Shown here: positions 55,862 through 63,688 of the stretch, piece after piece
How the letters are laid out: every line of letters begins with the position of its first letter
Position numbering within the stretch: the first letter of the stretch is position 1
Assembly (NCBI RefSeq): GCF_002835465.1
Contig: NZ_PIZM01000006.1
Span: 124,001 to 188,000, forward strand
Source of the DNA: Psychromonas sp. psych-6C06
GTDB taxonomy: Bacteria; Pseudomonadota; Gammaproteobacteria; Enterobacterales; Psychromonadaceae
DNA: 64,000 nt
Direction: 5' to 3'
Notes under the pieces: generated by a model
What the model was told of the DNA's origin: nothing
What the model saw: only the letters and a program-made list of their open reading frames with translations
Database searches by the model: none
Program-made: the position numbers and the translations under genes

Positions 55862-56647
55862 CTATTTCACGGGGTAGTCATTATAGCCAAGTTGTGCAGA
55901 GATATTTCGCCCAGCCTGATGCAGTAAACTGACATAGTGTGCTTTTTTCTGTTCATCAAAACGGATGGTTGGAAATGAAATAGAAACGCCTGCGATCACA
56001 GTGCCGAAACGATCGTACACTGGTGCAGCTATACAACGAAGCCCTGGCTCTTGTTCTTCGTTATCTTCCCCAAAGTGCTGTTGTTTTACTTTACTTAATT
56101 CATCAATTAATTGTTCGATGTTTTCTAATGTATTTTCCGTACTTTTTACAAATTCAACTTCAGCGAGTTGCTCTCGTACAAATTTTTCTTCGCGTTCTGC
56201 TAATAAAACTTTACCGATAGCGGTGGTATGCAGTGGGTTTCTGCGGCCGACACGGGAGTGCATACGTAACGAAAAGCTAGAATCAATTTTATGGATGTAG
56301 ATAATGGAGCCATGATCTAATGCACCTAGGTGTATCGTTTCATTGGTCTCTTCGGAAATAACGCGCATCTCTTTTTCAGCAATATTGATCATATCAACCC
56401 ACTCTAACGATTTTGAACCAAGTTCAAACATCTTTAAGGTCAGTGAATATTTATCTGTTTCACCCTGCTGACAAATATAACCTAGCATTTTCATTGTTTG
56501 AAGAAAGCGGTAGGTAGTGGCTTTGGACATCATCAAGCGTTGTGAAAGTTCAGAAACGCCAATTTCCTTTTGCTCTCCTAGGGATTCAAGAATATTAAAT
56601 ACTTTTAATACAGATGAAACCGATTCTGGCTGAGTGGATTTATCCAT
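55862..56647 (-). CDS. kdgR: KdgR-type IclR-family repressor of uronate catabolism
   Basis: An IclR-family regulator of 261 residues. The winged helix (IGVSELSQRLMMSKATTYRFLQTMKMLGY, about 29-57) and the effector domain (ETIHLGALDHGSIIYIHKID, RMHSRVGRRNPLHTTAIGKVLLA, GEDNEEQEPGLRCIAAPV, VSISFPTIRF) follow E. coli/Dickeya KdgR nearly block for block. KdgR represses pectin and uronate genes and is released by 2-keto-3-deoxygluconate. It is divergent from kduD with candidate operators between. Confidence 0.92.
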   Translation of the reverse strand: MDKSTQPESVSSVLKVFNILESLGEQKEIGVSELSQRLMMSKATTYRFLQTMKMLGYICQQGETDKYSLTLKMFELGSKSLEWVDMINIAEKEMRVISEETNETIHLGALDHGSIIYIHKIDSSFSLRMHSRVGRRNPLHTTAIGKVLLAEREEKFVREQLAEVEFVKSTENTLENIEQLIDELSKVKQQHFGEDNEEQEPGLRCIAAPVYDRFGTVIAGVSISFPTIRFDEQKKAHYVSLLHQAGRNISAQLGYNDYPVK

Positions 56648-56705
56648 TTTTTATTCCTCATGAACTGGCTGACTACAAATTCAAGGTAACACTATCAGTT
56701 TTTTT

Positions 56706-56720
56706 TGAAAAGTCATTTCA
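56706..56720. promoter_or_regulatory. Candidate KdgR operator 1 (kdgR side)
   Basis: TGAAAAGTCATTTCA is a palindrome of the TGAAA-N5-TTTCA form seen in KdgR sites. It lies about 60 bases upstream of the kdgR start, suiting autoregulation. Confidence 0.5.
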
Positions 56721-56792
56721 ATAAAAATAGAACTGAAAGCTGTTGCTATCCATTACAACCATATCTATTAAATCGCATCTTAAAAATTATTT

Positions 56793-56810
56793 TTGAAACG
56801 TCGGTTTGAA
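56793..56810. promoter_or_regulatory. Candidate KdgR operator 2 (kduD side)
   Basis: TTGAAACGTCGGTTTGAA resembles the KdgR half-sites TGAAAC and GTTTCA with an imperfect right half. It sits just upstream of the kduD -35 element. Confidence 0.4.
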
Positions 56811-56815
56811 AATAA

Positions 56816-56844
56816 TTGACCGTCGGTTTTTTATTGATTATATT
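56816..56844 (+). promoter_or_regulatory. Sigma-70 promoter of kduD
   Basis: TTGACC (56816-56821), a 17-base spacer, TATATT (56839-56844), 67 bases before the kduD ATG. Confidence 0.7.
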
Positions 56845-56911
56845 ATTAATTCAATTCCGTTGGTGAAATCAATATAGCGCTACAACAGTGAACATAATTG
56901 AGGTAAAGAGC

Positions 56912-57673
56912 ATGATTTTAGAGTCATTTAATCTACAAGGTAAAGTTGCGATAGTTACTGGCTGTGATACTGGCCTCGGTCAAGGTATGGCAATAGGTTT
57001 AGCTGAAGCAGGTTGTAAAATTGTTGGTGTTAATTATATTGAGCCAACGGAAACCATTGAAAAAATGAATTTAGCAGGTCATCCCTTTTTAGATGTACGT
57101 GCAGATCTATCTGAGCAAGGTGATATTCCATCGATTATTAGCAACGCACTGTCTGCGTTTGGTCAAGTTGATATTTTAGTCAATAACGCGGGTATTATTC
57201 GCCGTGAAGAGGCGATTGATTTTTCAGAGAAAAACTGGGATGACGTAATGAATATCAACGCCAAAACCGTTTTCTTTATGTCTCAGGCTGTTGCCAAGCA
57301 GTTTAAAGCACAGGGGACCGGTGGAAAGATTATTAACATTGCTTCAATGTTGTCATTCCAAGGTGGAATACGTGTTCCTTCTTATACGGCTTCTAAGAGT
57401 GCGGTAATGGGCATGACACGGGCAATGGCGAATGAATGGGCTAAAGACAACATTAATGTTAATGCAATTGCACCTGGCTACATGGCAACAAACAATACAC
57501 AAGCCCTGCGTGCAGATGCCGATCGTAATCAAGCCATTCTTGATCGTATTCCTGCAGATCGTTGGGGGACACCAAAGGATGTTGCCGGCCCATGTGTGTT
57601 TCTTGCCTCTTCTGCATCAGATTATATTAACGGCTATACGATTGCTGTAGATGGTGGTTGGTTGGCACGTTAG
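56912..57673 (+). CDS. kduD: 2-Dehydro-3-deoxy-D-gluconate 5-dehydrogenase
   Basis: A short-chain dehydrogenase that reduces 2,5-diketo-3-deoxygluconate (DKII) to 2-keto-3-deoxygluconate in unsaturated-uronate catabolism. NAD loop TGCDTGLGQGM, NNAGIIRRE, catalytic YTASK, and the KduD end SDYINGYTIAVDGGWLAR. It is very similar to E. coli KduD throughout. ATG 56912 has GAGGTAAAGAG upstream; an in-frame start at 56888 adds 8 residues without support. First gene of the presumed operon. Confidence 0.95.
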   Translation: MILESFNLQGKVAIVTGCDTGLGQGMAIGLAEAGCKIVGVNYIEPTETIEKMNLAGHPFLDVRADLSEQGDIPSIISNALSAFGQVDILVNNAGIIRREEAIDFSEKNWDDVMNINAKTVFFMSQAVAKQFKAQGTGGKIINIASMLSFQGGIRVPSYTASKSAVMGMTRAMANEWAKDNINVNAIAPGYMATNNTQALRADADRNQAILDRIPADRWGTPKDVAGPCVFLASSASDYINGYTIAVDGGWLAR

Positions 57674-57696
57674 GAGTTATCTAACTTCCATTAACC

Positions 57697-57711
57697 AGAA
57701 CTGAGGTTATT
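57697..57711 (+). repeat. Short fragment shared with repeat family A
   Basis: CAGAACTGAGGTTA, also found at the right end of family A copy 2 (38725-38738) and in part in copy 1. It may be the remnant of an element or chance. Confidence 0.35.
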
Positions 57712-57778
57712 TAAGTAATACGTGAAAAATGTTCAATAAATACTTTTAAATGTGCAGTTATGCTGCAGGAGAATAAAA

Positions 57779-58417
57779 ATGAAAATAGCATTAATGATGG
57801 AAAATAGCCAAGCGGGTAAAAATGCAATGGTTGCCACTGAGCTTAACTCTGTAGCGGGTGGTTTAGGACATGACGTCTTTAACCTAGGCATGACAGATGA
57901 AAAGGATCATCACCTGACTTATATTCATTTAGGCATTATGGCGAGTATTTTAATCAACGCTAAAGCGGTGGATTTTGTTGTAACAGGATGTGGTACAGGT
58001 CAGGGAGCGCTAATGTCGCTTAACCTTCATCCTGGTGTTGTTTGTGGTTACTGTTTAGAGCCTTCAGATGCCTTTTTATTCAACCAAATTAATAACGGTA
58101 ATGCGATTGCATTAGCTTTTGCGAAAGGTTTTGGTTGGGCTGGAGAGCTAAATATCCGCTATATTTTTGAAAAAGCATTTACGGGTGAGCGCGGGCAAGG
58201 TTACCCGCTAGATCGTGCAGAGCCACAGCAAAAAAATGCAGCGCTTTTAAATGAAGTAAAAGCCGCTGTAGTGAAAGACAATTTTGTGGACTCTTTACGC
58301 GCTATCGACCAAGCATTGGTAAAAACGGCGGTAGGAAGTCAACGTTTCCAACAATGCTTCTTTGAGCATTGCCAAAATGAAGAAATCGAAGCGTATGTTC
58401 GTTCTATCATCGCTTAA
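57779..58417 (+). CDS. RpiB/LacA/LacB-family sugar-phosphate isomerase-like protein
   Basis: A 212-residue protein with the RpiB fold: N-terminal KIALMMENSQAGKN and the core DFVVTGCGTGQGALMSLN, then ARLAxx-like FNQINNGNAIALAFAKG. It is longer than RpiB (~150) by a C-terminal extension. Such genes occur in KdgR-type clusters (spiX) and in GAG-degrading Streptococcus as DhuI, which isomerises 4-deoxy-L-threo-5-hexosulose uronate. Since no kduI is present, that isomerase role is inferred here. ATG 57779 has AGGAG at good spacing. Confidence 0.8.
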   Translation: MKIALMMENSQAGKNAMVATELNSVAGGLGHDVFNLGMTDEKDHHLTYIHLGIMASILINAKAVDFVVTGCGTGQGALMSLNLHPGVVCGYCLEPSDAFLFNQINNGNAIALAFAKGFGWAGELNIRYIFEKAFTGERGQGYPLDRAEPQQKNAALLNEVKAAVVKDNFVDSLRAIDQALVKTAVGSQRFQQCFFEHCQNEEIEAYVRSIIA

Positions 58418-58438
58418 ACACCGAAGCTGGTTAGTTTG

Positions 58439-58463
58439 CGAGTGTGGGCATGCACTCGGTTTT
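58439..58463 (+). terminator. Weak terminator hairpin after the isomerase gene
   Basis: CGAGTG (58439-58444) and CACTCG (58453-58458) followed by GTTTT. The downstream permease gene may depend on read-through or its own promoter. Confidence 0.45.
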
Positions 58464-58569
58464 GTATCTCTTTAATTTGCTTATTGCCTATTTTTACCAC
58501 CAATAAATTTGTAATAAGCAAACAGTCTTTCATCATCTACTTTTTGTATAAAGAATAGTCAGGGTTAAA

Positions 58570-59289
58570 ATGGAATCACATTTACTCGTTGCAGGCATAT
58601 TAATCTTTTTCGGTTCTTTCATTCAGACGGTGACAGGCTTTGGTATGGCCGTGATAGCTGGGCCTATATTGATCGTTATTGCACCACAGTACCTTCCCGG
58701 TCCAATTATTTTAGTTGGTTTGTTTCTCGCACTTATTAATGTGCTTAAGTATAAAGAAAGTGTTTGTTTAACAAAGCAAAAATTTAGTTTTTTAGGGTTG
58801 ATACCGGGCACGATAGTGGGCGCCTTACTGCTTTACATTGTTGATGTTGCGCAGCTTTCTATGTTTATCGGTGTGGTGGTGTTAGTCGCTGTATTACTCA
58901 GTTTATTGCCGATTAAAATACAGGAGACACCTAAGCGTTTAACCATCGCAGGTTTTCTATCCGCCTTTTTTGGCACAAGCTCTGGAATAGGAGGGCCACC
59001 GATGGCGTTACTAATGCAGCATCAAAAATCTTCTTTGATTCGAGCCAATTTAGCTGCGTTTTTTGTGGTTAGTTCTGTGCTGTCATTATTGATGCTGATA
59101 CCTGTTGGTTACATGAGCTTACAGCACGTGTATTTATCTTTGCCGCTTTTACCTGCTAGTTATTTAGGTTATCGCGTGGCCATCATTGCTATAAACAAAA
59201 TTCCTGAAAAAATGATCCGCACATTGTCATTAATCTTATGCTTAATTGCTGGGCTGTGTGCTGTCTACTCAGGTTTTATATCGATGTAA
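58570..59289 (+). CDS. TauE/SafE-family permease
   Basis: An inner-membrane protein of 239 residues with seven or eight hydrophobic segments and the two TauE/SafE half-motifs: SFIQTVTGFGMAVIAGPIL near the N-terminus and GTSSGIGGPPMALLM in the middle. Family members export sulfite, sulfoacetate or other organic acids. The position between an uronate isomerase and GH88 suggests release of sulfate/sulfite or transport of an uronate; this is inference. AGGG is before the ATG. Confidence 0.82.
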   Translation: MESHLLVAGILIFFGSFIQTVTGFGMAVIAGPILIVIAPQYLPGPIILVGLFLALINVLKYKESVCLTKQKFSFLGLIPGTIVGALLLYIVDVAQLSMFIGVVVLVAVLLSLLPIKIQETPKRLTIAGFLSAFFGTSSGIGGPPMALLMQHQKSSLIRANLAAFFVVSSVLSLLMLIPVGYMSLQHVYLSLPLLPASYLGYRVAIIAINKIPEKMIRTLSLILCLIAGLCAVYSGFISM

Positions 59290-59353
59290 TTAAGCAAACA
59301 AAGTAAATTGCTCTAAATCTCCTTGAAAACGAATAATTATTAATGAGGTAAGT

Positions 59354-60508
59354 ATGAATAAAGAGACTAACTGGGTAGATGTAGCTTGGTCGGGCATTGT
59401 CACAAAGGTGAAGAAAACCAGTCAGGAGATGACCGTTCCTTTTCCTTCAATGACTGAGAATGGCGAGTATTGCAATACACATCAGCCTTGGGCGTGGGTA
59501 GTCGGTTTTTGGCCGGGTATCTTGTGGCTACTTTATGAAAAAGAGAGCTATGAACCTTTTAAAGAGATGGCAATTGATAGAGAAAATATCATGGATGGCC
59601 CACTCGATGAATATGTAAATATTCACCATGATGTTGGTTTTATGTGGCAATTAACCTCGGTTAAACAGTTTGAACTGTTGGCGACCCCTCAGTCAAGAAC
59701 AAGGGCGTTAAGAGCCGCCAGTCACTTAGCAAGTCGATTTAATATTAATGGTCGTTTTCTAACGGCGTGGAATAAGAATGATGTCAGTGTTGCAGACCCG
59801 AGAGGGTTAAGTATTATTGATAGCATGATGAACCTACCGATTTTATATTGGGCTGCAGAGCAACTTGATGCGCCTCGATTTAAACTCATTGCAATGGCGC
59901 ATGCAGATACTGTGCTCAAAGAGTTTATTCGTGAAGATGGCTCAGTTCGTCATATGGTTGAGTTTGATTACCTGACGGGCGAAGTAAAAAGTTATCATGG
60001 TGGACAGGGGGACAATAAAAATTCTGCATGGAGTCGTGGTGCTTCATGGGCGATTCATGGTTGTGCATTGAGTTATCAATACACCCAAGAGCCTCGTTAC
60101 TTAGAAGCGTCTATGAAAACGGCTGATTTTTTCATTAGTCAGTTACCTAAAGATTTTGTTCCACACTGGGATTTTAGAGCGCCCATCGATGAAAATACGC
60201 CACGAGATACTTCAGCCGCAGCTTGTGCTGCAAGTGGCTTATTGTTGCTCGCTGATTTGCTAGATGATGTGGATAAAAAAGCGCATTATGCAGGTGTTGC
60301 GAATAAGGTGTTGGAAAGTTTATATCGACAATACGCTACATTTAATGATGATACGCAACAAGGTATTTTAACAGGAGGTGCTTTTAATTGTCCGAAAAAC
60401 TTGGGGATCAATTGTTCGTTAATTTATGGTGACTATTATTTTGTCGAAGCCATTTCTAAGATGAAAAATCGGTGTTCAGGTGCTGATAACCCCCTTAATA
60501 TGATTTAA
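59354..60508 (+). CDS. GH88 unsaturated glucuronyl hydrolase
   Basis: Cleaves the 4,5-unsaturated uronic acid from the non-reducing end of oligosaccharides made by polysaccharide lyases. GH88 alpha/alpha-barrel features are WPGILWLLYE, HHDVGFMW with D93 and GLSIIDSMMNLP with D156 (matching D88 and D149 of the Bacillus enzyme), and WSRGASWAIHG. The length is 384 residues. No signal peptide, so it acts on imported oligosaccharides in the cytoplasm. The product is the substrate of the isomerase and KduD in this cluster. AGGTAAGT precedes the ATG. Confidence 0.92.
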   Translation: MNKETNWVDVAWSGIVTKVKKTSQEMTVPFPSMTENGEYCNTHQPWAWVVGFWPGILWLLYEKESYEPFKEMAIDRENIMDGPLDEYVNIHHDVGFMWQLTSVKQFELLATPQSRTRALRAASHLASRFNINGRFLTAWNKNDVSVADPRGLSIIDSMMNLPILYWAAEQLDAPRFKLIAMAHADTVLKEFIREDGSVRHMVEFDYLTGEVKSYHGGQGDNKNSAWSRGASWAIHGCALSYQYTQEPRYLEASMKTADFFISQLPKDFVPHWDFRAPIDENTPRDTSAAACAASGLLLLADLLDDVDKKAHYAGVANKVLESLYRQYATFNDDTQQGILTGGAFNCPKNLGINCSLIYGDYYFVEAISKMKNRCSGADNPLNMI

Positions 60509-60852
60509 CTTACTCCCACTCTTTTCTACATATATTAAAGCTATTTTGAAAAGAGTGGATGTTGCCACATTTTAGATAAAGTGAGCAATGAACCGTGTAT
60601 TTTTTTTAGGTTTACTAAGCAAAGCAGAAAATTTGTGTCGCTATAGTAATCATATCGCTTTATACCCTCCATTAATTCGTCAACTGCAAATAATTATCTG
60701 TACTGTTAAGCCTTCACAGTGGCTGAAAATGCATACACTTCTGTTTTCATCATAAAAAGGACTTAACTGGATATGAAAACGCGTTACGGTATAGTGACAA
60801 AGTGCGTCGCGCTAACGTTGAGCCACTGAATTAAAAGTATAGGGATATTGTT
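60509..60852. other. Intergenic region upstream of the AarF-like gene
   Basis: 344 bases. No terminator stands out after GH88. A possible 18-codon frame (60773-60829, MKTRYGIVTKCVALTLSH) follows AAGGA, but the evidence for translation is weak. Confidence 0.45.
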
Positions 60853-62523
60853 ATGAAATTATCACAATTTTCACAGTTTAAGCAGAATGCAACACGCTTT
60901 CAGGAGATTGTTGCGATCCTTAGTAAATATGGGTTGGCGAACTGGATCAAAGAGAAAGATCCCGACTTCTTAAATGGTTTATTTACTGACGCTTCAGGTA
61001 AAAGTTTTGCCGGTTTATCGCATGCGATCAGGTTACGTATGGCTTTGACTGAGCTAGGTACTACTTTTATTAAACTCGGTCAAATGCTCAGTACACGTGC
61101 GGATCTTATTGGCCCTGAAGTCGCTGAAGAACTATGCCTGCTACAGTCAGAAGTCCCAAGTGATTCAGAGAGTACGGTACGCACAGTGATTGAAGATGAG
61201 CTTGCCGCACCATTGGAAACTATTTTTAGCAACTTTAATTTTACACCATTAGGCTCTGCATCAATTGGTCAAGTACACGCCGCCACATTACAAACTGGTG
61301 AGCAGGTAGTGGTGAAGGTACAGCATGCTGGTATCGAGGAAAAGATTCGTGCCGATATTGAAATATTAGGCTTATTAGTCACACTCGCTGAAAAATATGA
61401 TGCGCAATTGCAGTTATATCGTCCCAAGAGTTTGTTAAAAGACTTTGCTAATAACCTGCTTAAAGAGCTTGATTATAATAAAGAGCTTAACAATATCGCA
61501 CTCTTTAAAAATTACTTTAAAGATCATCAGCAGATTCATATTCCAGATACCTACGATGCATTGTCGGGGCAAAAAGTGCTGGTGATGGAGCGCCTTAAAG
61601 GGGTAAGTATTGGCGATAAAAGTCAACTTAAATGCACCCCTGAAGAGGGTAAAGTACTCGCTAAAATTGGTGTCAATCTCTATCTAGATATGATTTTTAA
61701 ATACCGTGTTTTCCATGCTGATCCACACCCAGGAAATATTTGGGTATTACCTGGTGATCAGCTTGGTTTGTTAGATTTTGGCATGATTGGTCGCTTAGAT
61801 GATAATTTGCATGAAGCGATTGAAAATATGTTAATGGCAGTATCACAAAAAGATGTCGTCGAAGTAACGCATCAAATAACTACTATTTGTAGTGTACCTA
61901 AAGGTTTTGATCGACAGCAGTTACAAGAAGATGTTGGCGAATTTATTTTTGAATACTTTTCGAGCTCACTTGATTCTGTCAACGTCACTGAAATGCTGAA
62001 TTGTTTAACTGGCATTATTCGTGCTCACCACCTTGTTATGCCAACAGGGATCTCTTTATTGATTCGAGTACTGGTTTTATTAGAGGGATCATCACAATTA
62101 TTAGATCGTAGTTTTAGCTTTAATGATGCGGTTGTCCCTTACACGCATAAAATGCGAATGCGCCGTCTGAACCCTAAAAGAGTAGCCAAAAAATTGGGTA
62201 AATCACTGAGCGCTTGGGAGCGTTTACTGTCTGCATTACCTGCCGATTTAGAAACACTGATGTCACAAATGCGCAGTGGTGACTTTGATGTTAACTTAAA
62301 ACATCGCCACTTAGATGCTGTCGTTAATCGCTTAGTATATGGCGTGTTAACGGGGTCCATGTTACTTGGTGGAAGTATGCTATTAAGTAGTAAAGCGCCA
62401 CCATTAATTAATAATATTTCAATTTTAGGCGCCGGATTAGTGGGAGGGGCAGTGGTACTTGGTTATAAGTTATTGAATGCGATTAGCAAATCAGGCAGCT
62501 TGGTAGATAGTGGCAAACGTTAG
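60853..62523 (+). CDS. AarF/UbiB (ABC1)-family atypical kinase
   Basis: UbiB-like proteins are membrane-bound ATPases/kinases needed for ubiquinone synthesis or lipid handling. The KxGQ motif is FIKLGQMLSTRADL (74-77), the Ala-rich loop GSASIGQVHAA, the catalytic region HADPHPGNIW and LLDFGMIGR. Two C-terminal membrane segments (about 490-540) follow. At 556 residues the size fits UbiB, but the gene is not beside ubiE/ubiJ and may be a paralogue; I leave the symbol blank. Confidence 0.88.
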   Translation: MKLSQFSQFKQNATRFQEIVAILSKYGLANWIKEKDPDFLNGLFTDASGKSFAGLSHAIRLRMALTELGTTFIKLGQMLSTRADLIGPEVAEELCLLQSEVPSDSESTVRTVIEDELAAPLETIFSNFNFTPLGSASIGQVHAATLQTGEQVVVKVQHAGIEEKIRADIEILGLLVTLAEKYDAQLQLYRPKSLLKDFANNLLKELDYNKELNNIALFKNYFKDHQQIHIPDTYDALSGQKVLVMERLKGVSIGDKSQLKCTPEEGKVLAKIGVNLYLDMIFKYRVFHADPHPGNIWVLPGDQLGLLDFGMIGRLDDNLHEAIENMLMAVSQKDVVEVTHQITTICSVPKGFDRQQLQEDVGEFIFEYFSSSLDSVNVTEMLNCLTGIIRAHHLVMPTGISLLIRVLVLLEGSSQLLDRSFSFNDAVVPYTHKMRMRRLNPKRVAKKLGKSLSAWERLLSALPADLETLMSQMRSGDFDVNLKHRHLDAVVNRLVYGVLTGSMLLGGSMLLSSKAPPLINNISILGAGLVGGAVVLGYKLLNAISKSGSLVDSGKR

Positions 62524-62808
62524 CGTTTCAATGAATATAGTCTTTTGTAGTTGAGAGTATTTGTTAGATGCATTGCTATAAAGTTGTTCAACAAAGAAAC
62601 GTCAATTTGAAATTAAAATCTACATTTATGATTTTAAAGTGGGCTACCTAAGTAGCTATTCATTAGTGCTTTGTTAATAATAAATGGGAGTTAAGTAAAA
62701 AGCCTTTTATTTCATGTTTTGTTGTTTTTTATGTCGATTTACATTACATAAATATAAATAAAAGGGCTTTTTAATATAAAAAGGCCTTTATAACAATGGC
62801 TTATGTTG
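62524..62808. other. AT-rich region upstream of the sigma-54 promoter
   Basis: Contains a near-palindrome at 62761-62789 (AAAGGGCTTTTT and AAAAAGGCCTTT around AATAT), and an AAAAGCC/GGCTTTT pairing with a long loop. The 22-base word also found at 20419 occupies 62789-62810. An activator site or a terminator for the AarF-like gene could lie here. Confidence 0.45.
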
Positions 62809-62825
62809 TTGGTATGTAATTTGCT
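62809..62825 (+). promoter_or_regulatory. Sigma-54 (RpoN) promoter
   Basis: TTGGTATGTAATTTGCT has the -24 GG (62811-62812) and -12 GC (62823-62824) exactly 10 bases apart, matching TTGGYAYGN4TTGCW at nearly all positions. The start site would be near 62836, giving a 60-base leader with a hairpin (62841-62862) before the ribosome site GGAG (62883-62886). Confidence 0.8.
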
Positions 62826-62840
62826 TTAAGTGTGGGTTCT

Positions 62841-62862
62841 ATATGTATAGGAACATACATAT
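62841..62862 (+). other. Palindrome in the leader of the PEP-CTERM gene
   Basis: ATATGTAT (62841-62848) and ATACATAT (62855-62862) form an 8-bp stem just after the predicted sigma-54 start site. It may stabilise the mRNA or bind a regulator. Confidence 0.45.
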
Positions 62863-62895
62863 GAATTAATTACACATTTATGGAGAAAACTAGCA

Positions 62896-63480
62896 ATGAA
62901 TAAATTTACTTTGTCGTCGGCACTACTTTTAGCGACAACTACAATGAGCGCAAATGCGACGTTACTTAACTTTACTGGTGACATCGCGAACCACAACGAT
63001 GTTGTTTACACGCAATTCACATTAGATGATGATTCAAATAATGTTAGAGTTTGGACAGATTCTCATCAAGGTGGTATTAACTTTGACCCAATCACTGCGC
63101 TATGGAATTCTGATGGTGATTTAATTCGTGAAGATGATGATAATGCGTCTGTAAACCCATCGACACAAACCAGTTATGACTCTGGTTTTGCGCTGAACTT
63201 TTTAGCTGCTGGTACTTATACCTTCACTGTTGCTACGTATAATAACTTTGCTACTGGTGGCAATCTTTCTGATGGCTTTAGTTTCGATAGTGAAGCACCT
63301 ATTGCGCTATCTGAGTGGAGTCAACCAGCAAGTAGCTTGAATATGGGGACGCATTGGAGCGTTTGGCTAGATGGCGTAGATAGTGCAACAAGTACTCCTG
63401 TTCCAGCTCCTGCATCAATTGCTTTGTTTGGCCTTGCTTTAGCTGGGCTTGGTTTCTCACGTAAGAGCAAAAAATCATAG
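62896..63480 (+). CDS. PEP-CTERM-sorted extracellular protein (DVUA0089-like)
   Basis: A 194-residue exported protein. The signal peptide ends near SANA-TLL. The body is a beta-rich domain like the DVUA0089 type (FTGDIANHNDVVYTQFTLDDDSNNVRVWTDS, GTYTFTVATYNNF). The C-terminus has PVPAPAS, a hydrophobic helix (IALFGLALAGLGF) and a basic tail (SRKSKKS), a PEP-CTERM signal in which PAP replaces PEP. Exosortase would cleave it and the protein would end up in the matrix or outer surface. No exosortase gene is in the window. A strong terminator follows. Confidence 0.85.
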   Translation: MNKFTLSSALLLATTTMSANATLLNFTGDIANHNDVVYTQFTLDDDSNNVRVWTDSHQGGINFDPITALWNSDGDLIREDDDNASVNPSTQTSYDSGFALNFLAAGTYTFTVATYNNFATGGNLSDGFSFDSEAPIALSEWSQPASSLNMGTHWSVWLDGVDSATSTPVPAPASIALFGLALAGLGFSRKSKKS

Positions 63481-63509
63481 TTATTCATCAATAATTATTT
63501 ATTGAATGT

Positions 63510-63543
63510 AAAAACCTAACGATTTAAATCGTTAGGTTTTTTT
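63510..63543 (+). terminator. Terminator of the PEP-CTERM gene
   Basis: A near-perfect palindrome, AAAAACCTAACGATTT (63510-63525) with AAATCGTTAGGTTTTT (63526-63541), ending in T. Confidence 0.9.
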
Positions 63544-63658
63544 ATGCCCTGATATTTATAGCAATGAGCATTTTATCCACTGTTTGACCACTACTGCAAC
63601 AAGCCTGATTTTCTCCTAAAGCATATTCCAATTCCTTAGACTTAATGTTAATATTTCT

Positions 63659-63677
63659 GTAAATGATAATCACTATC
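63659..63677 (+). promoter_or_regulatory. Fur box upstream of the siderophore-interacting protein gene
   Basis: GTAAATGATAATCACTATC agrees with the 19-base Fur consensus at 16 positions and lies 11 bases before the ATG. Confidence 0.75.
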
Positions 63678-63688
63678 AGGTGCGTCTA

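Noticed and set aside
55848..55862. 15-base palindrome GTTGAACAGTTCAAC at the kdgR stop
   Set aside because: No T-run and no partner site; probably chance or a minor hairpin.
57721..57740. KdgR-like word TGAAAAATGTTCA before the isomerase gene
   Set aside because: Half-sites are asymmetric and the spacing is short; not convincing without a matrix.
60773..60829. 18-codon frame MKTRYGIVTKCVALTLSH after AAGGA, upstream of the AarF-like gene
   Set aside because: Too short and without a hairpin or codon bias to support a leader peptide; noted only.
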